NCBI RefSeq assembly: GCF_041260155.1
Contig: NC_091929.1
Coordinates: forward strand, 45,606,744-45,670,743
Length of the DNA: 64,000 nt
Direction: 5' to 3'
DNA from: Ptychodera flava
Lineage: Eukaryota > Hemichordata > Enteropneusta > Ptychoderidae
In this document: piece after piece, positions 1-12,600 of the stretch
How the letters are laid out: each line of letters begins with the position of its first letter
Position numbering within the stretch: position 1 is the first letter of the stretch
Made by a program: the position numbers and the translations under genes
The notes under the pieces: generated by a model
What the model was told of the DNA's origin: nothing
The model's input: the letters and a program-made list of their open reading frames with translations, nothing else
Databases searched by the model: none

Positions 1-21
1 ACTCAATTAGAGTCTAATAAT

Positions 22-599
22 GTGTGTAACACATTTTCTGAGGTTAAACCCCTCTCATCCCCAATTAATGAGGTCAAGGTCAATTCTTCTCAAGATAGCA
101 TTATGGGTATTTTCGAACCATTTATTCATGATGGTTTTATATCACTTTCTGGTGATTTCTCTTCCGCTACCCCTGTCAAAATTTTAAGAGATACCGGGGC
201 ATCCAAGTCTCTTTTGTTGGCAGATACCCTGCCGTTTTCTGAAAAGTCATTTTCAGTTCTAAAGTTCTTATTAAGGGGGTAGATTGTAATGACTACATTC
301 CTGTTCCTCTCCATAATGTCTATTTGTCTTCGGACTTTGTTTCTGGACCTGTGACTTTAGGTATTAGGCCTTTTTTGCCTTTTGAAGGAATTCACCTTCT
401 TCTTGGAAATGACCTTGCTGGGGACAAGGTCATTACTAATCCACTTGTGACTGATAATCCTAGTTTAGATCAGGATCCAGAGCCAATTGAACAAGAGATA
501 CCCGATTTATTTCCTTCATGTGCCATTACTCGAGCCATGTCAAAGAAAACTTCTGAGAATCAAGATACTCTCAAAATAATGTCACAGATGTTGACTTAA
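22..599 (+). pseudogene. Retrotransposon copy 1 protease region (broken)
   Basis: Two overlapping-frame pieces (22-282 and 324-599) correspond to one aspartic protease region. The active-site triad D-T-G-A-S is read from the codons near 190-205, in the context ILRDTGASKSLLL. A conserved LLGNDLAGDK-type segment follows around 395-430, typical of the end of gypsy proteases. A one-base deletion relative to copy 2 near 258 shifts the frame and creates the stop at 280-282. The enzyme would process the Gag-Pol polyprotein in cis. No intact protease is encoded here. Confidence 0.75.
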
Positions 600-619
600 A
601 TGACACCTTTCTCAGTCAG

Positions 620-1861
620 GTGTTTGACACGGATCATTTCGTTATCCCTCGTGGATTTGAAACTTCCAGTAAAACTTCTGCTGACCAAAGTCAGACATTT
701 TCTAGATCAAATCTCATTGCAGAACAACACAAAGACCCAGATATTTTGTCTTTGTTTGACAGGGTAGATGATGAAGATAAAACTTCAGATAGCTCTGTTT
801 CCTATTATACAAAATCTGGTATTCTCATGCGTAAATGGAGACCTCCAGATGTTTTGGTTGATGACGATTGGGCTATAAAACATCAAATTGTGGTTCCAAA
901 GCCCTACCGTGCTGAAATATTGCGCCTGGCCCATGAAACCCCCTGGGCTGGTCACTTAGGAGTCAGGAAAACTTATCATAAAATTCTCAGTCACTTTTAT
1001 TGGCCTAATCTCAGGCAGGATGTAGCACATTTCTGTAAAACTTGTCACACATGTCAAATGGTAGGAAAGCCAAATCAAACCATTCCAAAGGCCCCTTTAC
1101 AGCCAATTCCTGCATTTCAAGAACCATTTAGTAGGATTCTAATAGACTGTGTTGGGCCCCTACCAAAAACAAGATCAGGAAATGAGTACATGTTGACAAT
1201 TATGTGTACATCAACTCGGTTCCCAGAAGCCATACCACTGAGAAACATAAAGACAAAGACTATAGTGAGAGCTTTAGTCAAATTTTTCACTTTATTTGGC
1301 CTCCCTAAATGTGTCCAATCCGATCAAGGCTCCAACTTTATGTCTGGTATTTTTCAACAAGTAATGGATCAGCTAGGCATTAAACAGTACAGGTCATCCG
1401 CCTATCATCCAGAAAGTCAGGGTGCTCTTGAGCGATTTCATCAAACTTTGAAAAACATGATTAGGACTTACTGTTTTGACACAGAGAAACAGTGGGATGA
1501 AGGAATTCATTTTTTGCTCTTTGCTGTTAGAGAGTCAATTCAGGAGTCTCTTGGTTTTAGCCCATTTGAGCTTGTATTTGGACATACAGTCCGTGGCCCA
1601 CTTAAGCTCGTTAAAGAGAAATTCCTATCAGACGATGATGATTGTCTGAATATTTTGCAATATGTGTCAGATTTTCGTACAAAACTCTCTAAAGCATGTG
1701 AATTAGCCAGAGAAAATCTTGAGTCATCTCAGCAGTCAATGAAAACCAAATATGAAAAAGCACCTCAAAACGGAAGTTTAAACCAGGTCAAAAAGTTCTT
1801 GTTCTACTTCCAATTCCTGGCAAACCACTCCATGCTCGTTACTTGGGCCATACCTAATTGA
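620..1861 (+). pseudogene. Retrotransposon copy 1 integrase with GPY/F-type tail
   Basis: A 413-residue open frame. The N-terminal HHCC zinc finger is visible (H-x-TPWAGH, then C-x2-C in CKTCHTCQM). The catalytic core has the three acidic residues: D in LIDCVGPLP, D in VQSDQGSNF and E in ESQGALERF. A frameshift near 1790 cuts off the C-terminal GPY/F-like module that copy 2 still shows as FGPYLIDKK. Integrase inserts the cDNA into the host chromosome. Here it lies upstream of RT. The long undamaged frame indicates recent activity of the family. Confidence 0.9.
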
Positions 1862-1936
1862 TAAGAAATTGAGTGATTTAAATTACATCAAATAACACCT
1901 GACAGGCGAAAACAAAAACAGCTATGTCACATAAAT

Positions 1937-2791
1937 ATGCTTAAGCCATATTTGGATAGGGATAATCCTACTATAACTCAGCCTGTCAGTGCAGTCAGTT
2001 CAAACCATTATGAAGATAGTGATACTGAAACTGACTTGAGTGAAAATACTCTAAACTCAAAGCTGGGCTCGGTCAAGCTTCAGAACTCAGAAATCCTGGA
2101 GAAGCTGGAGTCTACAAAGTTGGCACACCTCCAGCCAGAACAACAACAACAGGTGAAAGAACTGCTCCACGAATATAAACACCTGTTTCAAGATGTTCCA
2201 ACGAGGACAAACGTCATCTATCACGACGTTGATGTTGGGGACAGTAAGCCTGTAAAACAACATCCATACAGACTGAATCCAACAAAAGCGAAATATCTCC
2301 AGGAAGAAGTCAAATACCTGCTGGACAATGACTTTATTGAACCCAGTAAAAGTAACTGGAGTTCGCCGTGCATACTTGTTCCCAAATCAGATCACAGTTA
2401 TCGTATGTGCACGGACTTTAGGAAGGTCAACACTTTAACAAAGACAGACACTTTCCCAATCCCGAGGATTGATGACTGCATCGACCGAGTGGGAAAAGCC
2501 AAGTATGTGACGAAATTTGACCTACTGAAGGGATTTTGGCAAGTCCCTCTGACGGATCGTGCTCGTGAAATATCCGCCTTTGTTACACCAGACGGATTGT
2601 TCCAGTACAAGGTGATGCCATTCGGAATGAAGAACTCTCCGGCAACGTTCCAACGGATGATCAACGACGTCATATCCGGGCTAGACGGATGTGCAGCTTA
2701 CGTTGACGACGTCGTCCTGTATAGTGACACCTGGGAGGAACACATCAAGCTCATGCGGAAGTTCTTTGAGAGACTGAGCAAGCAATGTTGA
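1937..2791 (+). pseudogene. Retrotransposon copy 1 reverse transcriptase, first part
   Basis: A Ty3/gypsy-type RT palm and fingers: VKQHPYRLNP, WSSPCILVPK, FRKVNTLT, then the FDLLKGFWQVPL, FVTPDGLFQYKVMPFG and YVDD (AAYVDDVVLYSD) blocks. YVDD holds the two catalytic aspartates. The start of this frame continues from the integrase tail, so in an intact element it would belong to one Pol polyprotein and the ATG at 1937 need not be a real start. The frame breaks at about 2785 through a small deletion and carries on in the next piece. Confidence 0.9.
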
Positions 2792-3577
2792 CTGTCAACC
2801 TTGCCAAATCTGAGTTTGGCTGGGCGAGGGTGACTTTCCTCGGACATACTGTAGGACAGGGTGAGGTAAAACCTGTTGATGCCAAAATCAGTGCCATTTC
2901 AAGTTTTCCCATACCAAACTGCAAACGACAACTGATGCGCTTTCTCGGTATGGCTGGTTACTACAGAAAATTCTGTCCAAATTTCTCCACAATTACTGAG
3001 CCTTTGACTAACTTACTTAAAAAGAAAGTAAAGTTTGTTTGGGTCAGAGCAATGCCAACAGGCATTTGATACACTTAAAGCCATACTGCAAAGTGCTCCA
3101 GTGTTGTCTGCACCAGATTTCACTTTGCCATTCAAATTAGCTGTGGATGCTAGTGATACGGCTGCTGGTGCTGTTTTATTGCAAGAGGATAGTCATGGTG
3201 TAGATCATCCTGTTTGCTATTTTTCACGCAAATTTAACAAATCCCAGAGAAACTACTCTACAATTGAAAAAGAGTGTTTATCTTTGATATTAGCTTTACA
3301 GCATTTTGAAGTTTATGTTACTTCTTCAAATCAGCCAATAGTGGTTTACATTGATCACAACCCTCTTGTTTTTCTGCAGAAATTTAAAGGCAAAAATCAG
3401 AGATTGCTAAGATGGAGTTTAATGTTACAGGAGTTTAATCTTGAATTAGACATATCAAAGGCAGAGACAATTAATTGCAGACTGTCTCTCTCGTATTTAG
3501 AGTTTATTGTTGTTCACTTTCAAGAAATTTTATTGTTGTTCACTTTCAAGAAATTTTACTTTAAAAAAAAATTTTGA
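2785..3577 (+). pseudogene. Retrotransposon copy 1 RT thumb and RNase H
   Basis: Two frames, 2785-3069 and 3035-3577, join the RT connection (FLGMAGYYRKFCPNFS) to RNase H (AVDASDTAAGAVLLQ, IEKECLSLILALQHFE, YIDHNPLVFL), whose acidic residues are visible. A one-base gain near 3040-3045 separates the two. The last residues differ from copy 2 because of small indels near 3447-3475, which remove the normal RNase H end and its stop. The domain would degrade the RNA strand during reverse transcription. Confidence 0.85.
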
Positions 3578-3655
3578 GTACTTAAATCCTTTTCAAGATT
3601 ACATTTGTAAAAGAAAGATTTTTCTTTGAAAAATTTTCTTTTTTGAAGAGGGGTG

Positions 3656-4224
3656 TGTTATGTAGGTCATTTACCCCACACTCATCATGACCTGAGTTCA
3701 ATTAGTCTAGAACATTCTCAAGGTCACTGCCCTTAATGACCTCACAACCTTGAATTCAATTAGTCATGTTTGGAATGTTCTGGAAAGTTGATTAGTTGTG
3801 TAAGAGAGATAATTTTAGAACAGTAATTAGCATGTCAATAAAAGTTCTAGATTGTTCTTATATGCCTTTATAAAAGGGACGTGCTCAGCTTCCAGTCAGA
3901 CTTTTGGGATCGTGTCACTGTGTGTTACTAAACTCCAGCAGTAGTCATTCTCAAGACTTTTCAAGACCTTCACTGTCAACGCTGGATTTATACTGTGGAC
4001 TTTGTGCAGCTTCAAGCCTGCAAGCCAAAGGACTGTTCATTCATCCGACTGACTGTTACAACTCTGAGACTGGAGCTTGCCGTCCCAGCTGAGATAAGTA
4101 GTCTGTACACTTTAAAGCTTGTACTCTATCCCTAACTTAGCAATTAGTTTTATTTTCGTAATAAATTTTGTTTAAACGTTAACTGCTGAGTTCACCCTTT
4201 TGTTCGTTTTCTCTGCACGTAACG
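3656..4224 (+). repeat. 3' LTR of retrotransposon copy 1
   Basis: Begins TGTTATGTAGG after a purine-rich tract (GAAGAGGGG at about 3645) and ends CACGTAAC followed by g instead of the terminal A seen in copy 2. About 569 bp against 572-573 in copy 2, with scattered substitutions, so copy 1 is older or from a different subfamily branch. It contains a TATAAAAG box and an AATAAA signal at the same places as copy 2. Confidence 0.9.
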
Positions 4225-4561
4225 ATTGAAACCACCGTATTCTTATTGTCACCCCTCTAGATATAATATTCGTAATCTCTCTTAAGTAGAAGGTCTTGTT
4301 AATTTTAGTTAACTCACCTAATAATGATATTTTTGAATTTATTTGTGTTGATTCCAATCCATCTCGTGTATACATTATTCCAGATTTGTGTATAAAAACT
4401 TTTTCGAAATATTTACAAGCTACGTACTACGATCAAAAACATTGCGCATGAAATCAACTATCTGATAATTGTATCAAATCATTCCTATTTTCATAATACC
4501 TAATAGTGTGTAATAGGATTTATAATGATTTCCAGACACCCTAACTTTATTTATTTTACAG

Positions 4562-5226
4562 GCGTTATTGATTTTAACGTGACCGGAGCCACCCTGTACC
4601 AAAAGTACGTTGCCACTTCAATATTGTTCACTAATGAATTTGATGGTAAGTAGAAAAGTTAGCTTTAAGTCATACGCTGCTGGAAATTTTGATTGTACTA
4701 TGTACTCCTGTCCCCAATATACTTGAACCTTTCCACTTGGCATTTCAGTGTGCGGTGATGGTCGCATTGTTTGCGATGAAGTGAAAGGGGGATGTGTTGG
4801 CTTCGATGACGCCTGCAATGATGACGGGGACGACTGCGTATGTGGATTACAGGAAACCGTATTTGCCATGAAACTGTTTTTGACCCCAGGTGAGAAGCTT
4901 TCGAGGACAAATTATATTGTGTATTGAAGGGGTAGCCTCTTCAAACAAGATCTTGGTTTATTTCTTATTTATGTATGTAGCCTTTAAATACAGCTAATTA
5001 TGTAGGAATTGTTTCCATCGGTACGAATTTAACGACACAAATTCAATATGCCACATAAACAATGAACAACTAGAGAAAAGCCTATTTTATAATATTCTGT
5101 GAAGGGAAATATAGAACATTAATGTTATGAATTACTTGGGTCATCCTGTGATCATACAGCATGACATGGTTCATGTATAAATGTTTCATTATTGTTTGTT
5201 TTGCAGAGGGTGGTCCGTTTTACTGA
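4562..5226 (+). CDS. Small secreted Cys-rich protein, paralogue A (last three exons)
   Basis: Three exons, 4562-4645, 4749-4889 and 5207-5226 (stop TGA), are recognised by comparison with the complete paralogue at 9623-15369. Acceptors end in ttttacag, atttcag and tttgcag, and donors are gtaagt and gtgaga. All internal introns are phase 1. The encoded tail reads GVIDFNVTGATLYQKYVATS, then a cysteine and Asp-rich stretch with CNDDGDDCVCG, and ends LTPEGGPFY. In the paralogue these follow a signal peptide and a Cys-rich exon; here the upstream exons must lie left of the retrotransposon, outside the window. I do not recognise the family. A possible poly(A) signal AATAAA is at 5740. No transcript supports the model, but two independent loci share exon sizes, phases and motif spacing. 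Confidence 0.7.
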
Positions 5227-6837
5227 AAGGTAAAGGAAATTTGGAGTTCAGCTACCATTCCACATTTCCTCAGTCAATCTGGTCATCATCATCCGATGTA
5301 TATGCTGTCCTGCACCGAATGTTTCTGAAATTGGAAAGACTTTCATGATATAAGAGCAGCGATCTTCAAATGCTTGTGCTATTTTCTTTACCCTAATCCG
5401 TTTGTCATGCTGAAATTTCGAGTATTCTTTTTGTCAACACAGCTTGTATGTGTGTAGTGATCATTGTTTATTGTTTACAAATGAATTCTAGTCCGGACTT
5501 GAACACAATTTTCAACAAGAACAATTGAGATTATACTCATATAGGTTGTGTTGATATGCTAAATACTTGGCATTAAATTACATTTTGAAGATTCAATGCA
5601 GAAAGTGTACGGAAACCACAAAACAAAAGTTCTGAAAAAAGGCAAAAGATACAGCTTATGGAGTTTTAATAAATGTCCCAAGGTTTTCGTCTCGTTAACA
5701 CTTTCGTTGGTGCACACCATTTACTTTGAAGTTTATAGCAATAAAGTCATCTTCCATAAGCGATTATGATTTGAGTGATGTCATTGGGCCCCGCTACCAA
5801 GCTTCTGGCACTACCTGTAAAACAAGATCCACAATGCAGATCTGTGTTCTTCAACCGAACGTTTACTTCCCTTTTTTGGACAAACAATAGTGAGACGATG
5901 ATATATCGATCGTATGAGCGTGACTGGGTTTTATAGAAAAAAACTTTGGACTTCAAAGTGTATTCTATTCTCGGCAGCGTAGTCATAAATGGACAGACAT
6001 ATGCTTTATGTACATATTGGCTAGGTCAGATCTCATATGTTTTAATACTCAGCCTTTACATTTGACCAACGTCATTAATGACATTCTACTTCAATCTCAT
6101 CAGATCTTCATCATACTCAACCATTAATTTTAAGAGGACATCTTAACTTTGCCATATGCTATTGTCATTATTAATCCAAAATAATTAAAGACGGAATGCT
6201 CAAGGTGTCTCTGTTTTGTCATAATCTGAACAAATATTAATGAGAGAAGCCTTTAAACTTTCCACGAATTTTCAAGCTCATAGTGTACAACCGGTGTCAG
6301 CAAAAACAACAACAATACAAAAGTTACCAAATGTCCCTATGAGTTTCAGCAAAAGTAAAACTTCGAATGATCACATCCCTCAAACTTTCACACCACATGT
6401 CCGTTTATCGGCAATCGTATTTGCAAAACGTTCCTTAACTACCGAATTGCTAGTTTTATATGTCCACAGAGTCCAATACAGCAAATTTCAAAGACTTTTG
6501 ATATACAATATTTGAGGAGAATATTTTAACGACACCATATAAAGGTAATGAAAGAACCTTATATAAAATAATTACAACCAAATCATGGGAGATGTCCGAT
6601 AAAGGTGTTTTGACAATTTTCAAACTACAATGATTTTCACATGGAACACCGATTTAGTGATTGATGCCGTTATTAAGTGTTCATCAATCCATCCATTTAT
6701 CCATTCATCAGATCATCAGTCTTTTAATCTATCAACACCATCCATCCTTCAATCAATTTATCCGCACATATCCGTCGTGTAATCCACCGGTCAATGCAAA
6801 CATCTCTTTGTGCCTACTATTTTACGAGCTTGAGTGC
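5227..6837. other. Intergenic stretch, no gene seen
   Basis: Contains the probable 3' UTR of paralogue A with AATAAA near 5740. The 91-codon open frame at 6240-6515 shows no compositional or motif support. No repeat structure was recognised. Confidence 0.4.
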
Positions 6838-7162
6838 TAGCTATTATCAAAATTCCCCGAAAGTAAAATAATTGAAGAGTACATAAAACACTATGGAAGC
6901 GACACGACAGTATACTTCACTAATACTATGGCTCCTTCTCCGATTATTGATGAGTGTACAGGTTGAAACGTAAAGAATCTTGAAGTGTTCCTCATAGTTT
7001 AATCCAATATGCGTCACGGGACATCTCGGTTTGTACCAGTCGCTTCGCATTTGGGCTCACGTGTGTGACACAAACTCATGGTCTAATTGTAAGAGAGCCT
7101 TGGAAACCTCATCAAGGAAAACTTAAAGGCTTGAACTTAAAATGCAAGCTATGAATGTGAGA

Positions 7163-7197
<35 letters not shown>

Positions 7198-7198
7198 A
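7163..7198. repeat. (TC)n microsatellite
   Basis: TC dinucleotide run with one interruption. A shorter remnant of the same tract is at 8566-8578 in the duplicated block. Confidence 0.85.
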
Positions 7199-7932
7199 TT
7201 TCACTTCACAATAATGGGTGTTTATAACACATCAATATTGGACAAGATCACGCTCAGTCTGAAAATACACCCTAATTAAATGAAAAGTGACATGTGTTTG
7301 ACCTTGGAAAAACAATTAGTCGAACAGTGTACATTAGTGTATATCACATGTTTCATAGATCATATATCATAGTAATGCATTAAAGTGAATGAGCTCATTT
7401 GGGGACAGCCATGTCGGATATAACATGTGGACGTTTTATTGTAAATATTAAAACTCAATTTCCTGATCTGTTGATTATTATAATCTGTGTCTGGTATTAA
7501 GAAACCCTGAGATATGGCATATATTTAGTAGATTGCTACTCTAAATGCAAAATTTAGGGTTGCAATCTCAAATGTGACAAGCTTGACTGTTTGCTATATA
7601 TCAAAATTCCCCCACATCTAAAATAATTGCAGAGTGCATAAAACACAATGGAATGTTTTAGTTTTGGGCGACACGATAGCACAGTTCACTACCACGATTG
7701 CTTCTCCGATTATCGAGATGTGGGCAGGTTGAAACGTAAAGAATCTTGAATGTGTTCCTCATAGTTTGATCCAATATGCGTCAAGGGACGTCTCGATTTG
7801 TACCAGTCGGTTTGCATTTGGGTATACGGTTGTGACACAAACTCATGGTTTAATTGCTAGAGTGCCTTGCATACCTCATCAAGAAAACTTAAAGGCTTGA
7901 ACTTAAAATGCAAGCTGTGCATTGTGTGAGAT

Positions 7933-8290
7933 CTTTAAGGTAGCTCGCACCTCGGGGACAGACTATCGGCCTCTCAAATTTCTACAATTCTTCTCCGATC
8001 TACCACTTGTGGGGGCTTTTTTAAAGCCCTTGAAGAAAAAAGACTTTCACCGTGTTAGTTCTCAAAAATCCAAAATTTAATATTTCACCCTTATATTTAA
8101 CACAGGAATAACGGCCATTTTGAACTTCAAATATCAAAAATGTTGGGTAATTTGTTTCGCTAGTTCAAAACTTTGCACGGTGACCCCCGATTTTTACTGT
8201 TGATTTGTTGAGAGAATGGTTGAAAATTTCATTGTGGAAAGTTTGAGCAAAAGTTTAAGTCTTTCACTTTCGAGGTGCATACTAACTTAA
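7933..8290 (+). mobile_element. MITE family 1, copy a
   Basis: About 358 bp bounded by imperfect inverted ends, CTTTAAGGTAGCTCGCACCT on the left and CGAGGTGCATACTAACTTAA on the right. The body has the family's core GGCCATTTTGAACTTCAAAT followed by TTGGGTAATTTGT. It lies inside the second copy of the tandem duplication, so it inserted after or during that event. Confidence 0.7.
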
Positions 8291-8558
8291 CCCTTTTCCT
8301 GCCAAGTCCATATTTCACCACCAGGTCAAGATGGTTAAAATTAATGAAACACAACATATTCCATATGGTGTATTTTAACATAATACTGTACATTTGAAGG
8401 CTGTTGAAAACATAAATACTGTAAACTTGATTTTTTTTTACTAAAGATGCTAGAATAGACCAAGCCAAGTGGGTTAAAATACGTCATGTTTTGGCTCAAT
8501 ACCGCTTTTTACTGACTTGGTTAGTGGGGAAGTGATACTGTCTGGCAGGAAAAGTCTA
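8288..8558. mobile_element. Short TIR element adjacent to MITE copy a
   Basis: Starts TTAACCCTTTTCCTGCCA and ends CTGGCAGGAAAAG, giving about 12 bp of terminal inverted repeat around 270 bp without coding capacity. The TTAA at the left end would suit a piggyBac-type target, but the right flank is not TTAA, so the superfamily is unassigned. Confidence 0.5.
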
Positions 8559-8945
8559 TATAACTTCTCTCTCTCTCATTTCACTTCTCAATACAGAGTT
8601 TTTATTGCATATTAGTATTTGACAAGATCACAGTCTCAAAATAAATCCTTATTAGATGGAAAGTTATTTGACATGTGTCTGACTTTGGAGAAACAATTTG
8701 TCGAACAGTGTACATTTCTGTATTACACGTGTCTCATTAATCATGTTTCATCGTATCAGTTGTGCATCAAAGCGAAATAGCTCATTTGGGGAAAGCCATG
8801 TCGGATATAACATGTAGACATTTTAATGAAAACATTAAAACTCTATTTCCTGATCTGTTGATTGTTTTAATCTGGGACTGGTAATTTAAAAAAACCCTGA
8901 CATATGGCATATACATCGGCAGATTGCAACTCTAAATGCATTTCC

Positions 8946-9622
8946 TGAGGAGTCTACTGTATTCTGTATTTGACAAGAGCAACATTTGCTGTCACAGACA
9001 TTGGTCATTTTAAACTCTTTCAACTATAGGTGCATCGACTTTGTTGGTGGTTAATGAACAACAAATACTCAAAATAGAACAAAATAAATGTAAACACGAT
9101 ATATTTTGTAGGCGAAGATATCTGTGTATTTGAAAGAGGTAACTATAGTCTCAGTGGTGTCAAGAGCTAAAGAATTGTGTAGTTAATTAATTACTCGGTA
9201 TGGCATGCAACAAAAAAGGTAACTGTTAGGAATTTATGATACAAATAGACAAGGCTTATATCTTTCAAATAAACAGCTGTTAACACACACGTAAATTGAC
9301 CCACTAAAATTGGTATTTAGAAAATGCTTACATGTCGATAACATTTTGCAATTCTTTTCGATGTCTCGTTCTTTCTCTTACTACAACCGAAAATTTCATT
9401 CTGTATTTCCCAGAGCCGGTACAAAATTTTCATACAAATTATACAGGGGAAAATTTACCGCTCTTTATCGGTCATTGGTGAACTCAATATTTTAATTTAC
9501 CCAATGATCATCTGATAGTAGTCAATGACACCAATTAGATGTCATCCTTTGCCTTAAATGCCAAATCATACGTACGGACCTTTCATACAGATCTGAAGGG
9601 AGCAACCGTCAGAACAGTCACC
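8946..9622. other. Upstream region of secreted protein paralogue B
   Basis: No gene or repeat recognised. It should contain the promoter and 5' UTR of the gene that starts at 9623, but no TATA box was found at a convincing distance. Confidence 0.4.
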
Positions 9623-9682
9623 ATGTTTCGTCTAGCAGTAGTCGTCATCATTTTTGCCACGATGGGGTTTAGCATCAATGCT
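9623..9682 (+). CDS. Exon 1 of paralogue B: signal peptide
   Basis: The first ATG after the pyrimidine-poor leader GAACAGTCACC opens a 20-residue hydrophobic leader with R3 before the core and a small-residue end (SINA) suited to signal peptidase. The donor GTAAGTAC follows directly at phase 0. This start is preferred because it is the only upstream ATG that gives a leader and joins in frame to exon 2. Confidence 0.75.
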
Positions 9683-12600
9683 GTAAGTACTGCACGTAAG
9701 CCAGTTCCTTAGTTTTTCTAAAGAAAAGACCTAACGGCTATTTTCGCACACTTTGAAATATTGGTAGTTCTAAGATGTACTTCATAAGCAATGGAAAACT
9801 TTATGACACAACTTTTATTCATATGTGACATGGTAACTCATGTGTTCAAATTTAGCGAACAGGTAGTGAAGTTGTTCGGTATATGTAGACAGTTTCATTT
9901 GTTTCTGTGTCTTTAGATCGTTTTCATTTTGCATTTTTACTTCATACATAATTGTTACACGTTCCTGGTTACAAACCGTAACGTTTGCCCCAGAATTCGG
10001 CTGCATTGTTGATACTATCGGAAATAATCTGGAAATTATCTTATGGTAATATAAGAACATTACAAATCGCAATCCTCTGTACGGTCCCAGCTTAGTTTGG
10101 AATGTAGTCGGGAACACATCACTCAACCAGGCACCAGCTCTTTATCACGGTATAGATTTGATCTCATTTTATACAAATTTTTACTTCTCCAAGGACCTCA
10201 TCAAGATCAGTGAAACAGAAATGGCGAATATGATTCAAGGTTTCCAGCGCGAGGATCAAAGTAAGTAATGTACCAATTTTCACACATTTTTAGTATGAAA
10301 CGCTTCGTTCCCTCAGATTGACAGTACAGACTTCTGGTTTGAAATCTAAAACACTAGATTATACTCAGGCCATTAGGATTTGTTGAGAAACTAGAAAGTA
10401 AAGGACTGTAATATAGCATTGTTTCACAAGTCGGCTATTTGTGTTTAAACCTCCAATACCACGCTAATCTAGAGCATACGTCATGTTGAGTGCAAGACAG
10501 GAGTACTCAGTGAACTTAAGGTAGTATGCGCCTCGAAAGTAAATTATACAAATTAAACTTTCGCTTAAGTTTTCCTCATCAAGGAATCTTTCAACCATTC
10601 TCTTTCAAAATCAAGAATAAAAATCGGGGGGGGGGGGGGGTGGGGTGTCATCGTGCAAATTTTTGTACTAGAGAAACAAATTACCCAAGATTTACCGAAA
10701 TGGCTGCATCCCTTTGTTAACTCTATGAAGAAAAATAAAATTTTCTATTTTCAAAAAACTAAGACGGTAAAAGTGTTTCTTTCTCAAAGGGCTTCAAAAT
10801 GAACCCTTACAAATAGTAGATCAGAAAAGAATTGAAAAAGTTTGAAAGTTCGAATATCTGTCATCGAGGCGCGTTCTACCTTAAGAGGTGTGCTGTTTTT
10901 GCAAATAGAATGGATACTGCTAACACAACATGATGGTATATAACCAAATTATAACCAAATGTGCTTAAGAAAATGTGTAATTGTCTCCTAAAGAATGTAT
11001 CATATTTTTATATTTGTTTCAAATCATTTCGATACAAAATCGACATATATAACGTATGATGAAGGCATAAGCAAGGATACAAATGCACTTTTATGAAGAA
11101 TGTATTCTTTTCTTTCAGGATGTTCAACCGCTGGTCATATGTTTTGTGATTCAATACCCGAGTCCTGCGGAGCAGGTTGTATGGGGATCAAAGAGTGCTG
11201 GACGCGCACTTGCAATAGCGAATGCACACCGATTGATTCCGATCCTGACCGAGCTGCATCTGTTTGTAACTCTTTGGATGCCACAGTGCAGGTGCTGGAA
11301 AAAGGTAAGGTTTCAATCATATGTAAATGTTACATGTTTCAAATTGAAAGTAATGTCTAAGTTTGCGTGGCATAAAAAGGTATACTGTCACTGTTACCAT
11401 GGAAAGAGAAAATCTAACCAATCACAGATTTTAAGCGGGTGGCCGCTTTTAAAAAAAAACGCCCTCACATGGGCATTTTGAATACCAAGGAAAGCCCTTT
11501 GAACATATATGGGCATATTTAGTTTACACGTGACTGTATGTGTTTATCTTCACAGTTTTTCAAAGCAAAATGTCTCTCTAAAGATGACATGACAACAACC
11601 TCGAACTATATATTTTCAAAAAGCAGAGAATCTTAACTTTTACACGGTAAGGTAGCACTAGCTTACTCAAAGGATGAGAAGAAATTTTCAGGCTGAAAGC
11701 CTCATTTTAGGTGTTGATAATAAAAATAAATTTAGTTAAAAAAAACTTGACACCACTTCATAAGGTTTAATATCTCATTTGAAAGTAGAATATGTAGAAC
11801 AAAAGCACAGTTTGTTTTTCGTTGTCTATGCTAATTTTTGAAATGACATGAACTGAAAACCAGGCATTCCAAAAAGTTATAAACTTCATGATAATGGAAA
11901 TTCATATGACTCTTCCTACCAAACGAATTTATGGAATGAAATGTGACCAAGCATGAATGCTGTTATATGTTTGAAATGTTGAAAACGGGAGAAAAACGAA
12001 ACCTTGAAATCGGAATAATTTGCGTAAATTTGCATTAATATGCACCAACTTGACGACAGCATGTCTTGCTGAAAGGTGAATCTACCAATAATTTAATCTT
12101 TGGTTAACAAATACATGAACATTGAACGAATCTTTACAAAAATGACTTTTTAGCAAATAATGCTTAAGTACATGTTCAGATAGTAATAGAAAAACAATCT
12201 TTTGCTCAAGCTTTCTTCAAGGAAACTTTTAAAACTTTCCTTTGGAAAATGACAGTAAGAAGTCACCATAGAAACACCTGCACCAAAGAAACATTATGCG
12301 ATATCTACCGATTCATTAAATTCAAAATGACCACAATCTCTGTAGAAAATAAATATTCTATTGTCACTAAAATACACAAGTGAAAACTTAATTTACTTCA
12401 GAGCTTTAAAAAGTACCCCATTTGCAGTGGACCAAAATTATAGTGTAAAAGGTGAGGTTGCGAATAGGCGCATTCTACATTAATAACGTTCACACACTAT
12501 GGAGAAAGTGTGTCAAGTTCGTTTCAGTCAACAGTGATTATTTCTGTTCGTGTTGTTTATAACTCTGCTTCGTTGACATACGATACACTAGTGCATTTTT

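Larger units (their letters stand above)
1..4224 (+). mobile_element. Ty3/gypsy (Gmr1-like) LTR retrotransposon copy 1, 5'-truncated by window edge
   Basis: The window opens inside the element, about where copy 2 is at 28669. Domains in order are protease, integrase, a GPY/F-like module, reverse transcriptase, RNase H and the 3' LTR. Integrase before RT is the opposite of ordinary gypsy elements but is known for the Gmr1 group. The reading frame is broken at several points (near 280, 600, 1790-1860, 2785 and 3030-3070), mostly by one-base differences from copy 2. The 5' LTR, gag and primer site lie outside the window. The downstream flank leads into an exon of the secreted protein gene at 4562, so the element probably sits in an intron of that gene. 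Confidence 0.9.
6838..8945. repeat. Tandem duplication of an about 0.7-kb block, second copy split by two MITEs
   Basis: The block beginning TATCAAAATTCCCCGAAAG near 6842 and ending ACTCTAAATGCA near 7552 recurs from about 7600 to 8940 in the same orientation with moderate divergence. Shared landmarks include GTTGAAACGTAAAGAATCTT, GCCATGTCGGATATAACATG and TTTCCTGATCTGTTGATT. In the second copy the sequence is interrupted between about 7933 and 8560 by two unrelated inserts, and the flanking TC-rich tract resumes afterwards. Confidence 0.75.

Noticed and set aside
2398..2673. Minus-strand frame inside RT copy 1, and its counterpart 31061-31408
   Set aside because: Antisense of conserved RT blocks.
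6240..6515. 91-codon plus-strand frame
   Set aside because: No domain, no leader, no splice partners. Length is within chance for this base composition.
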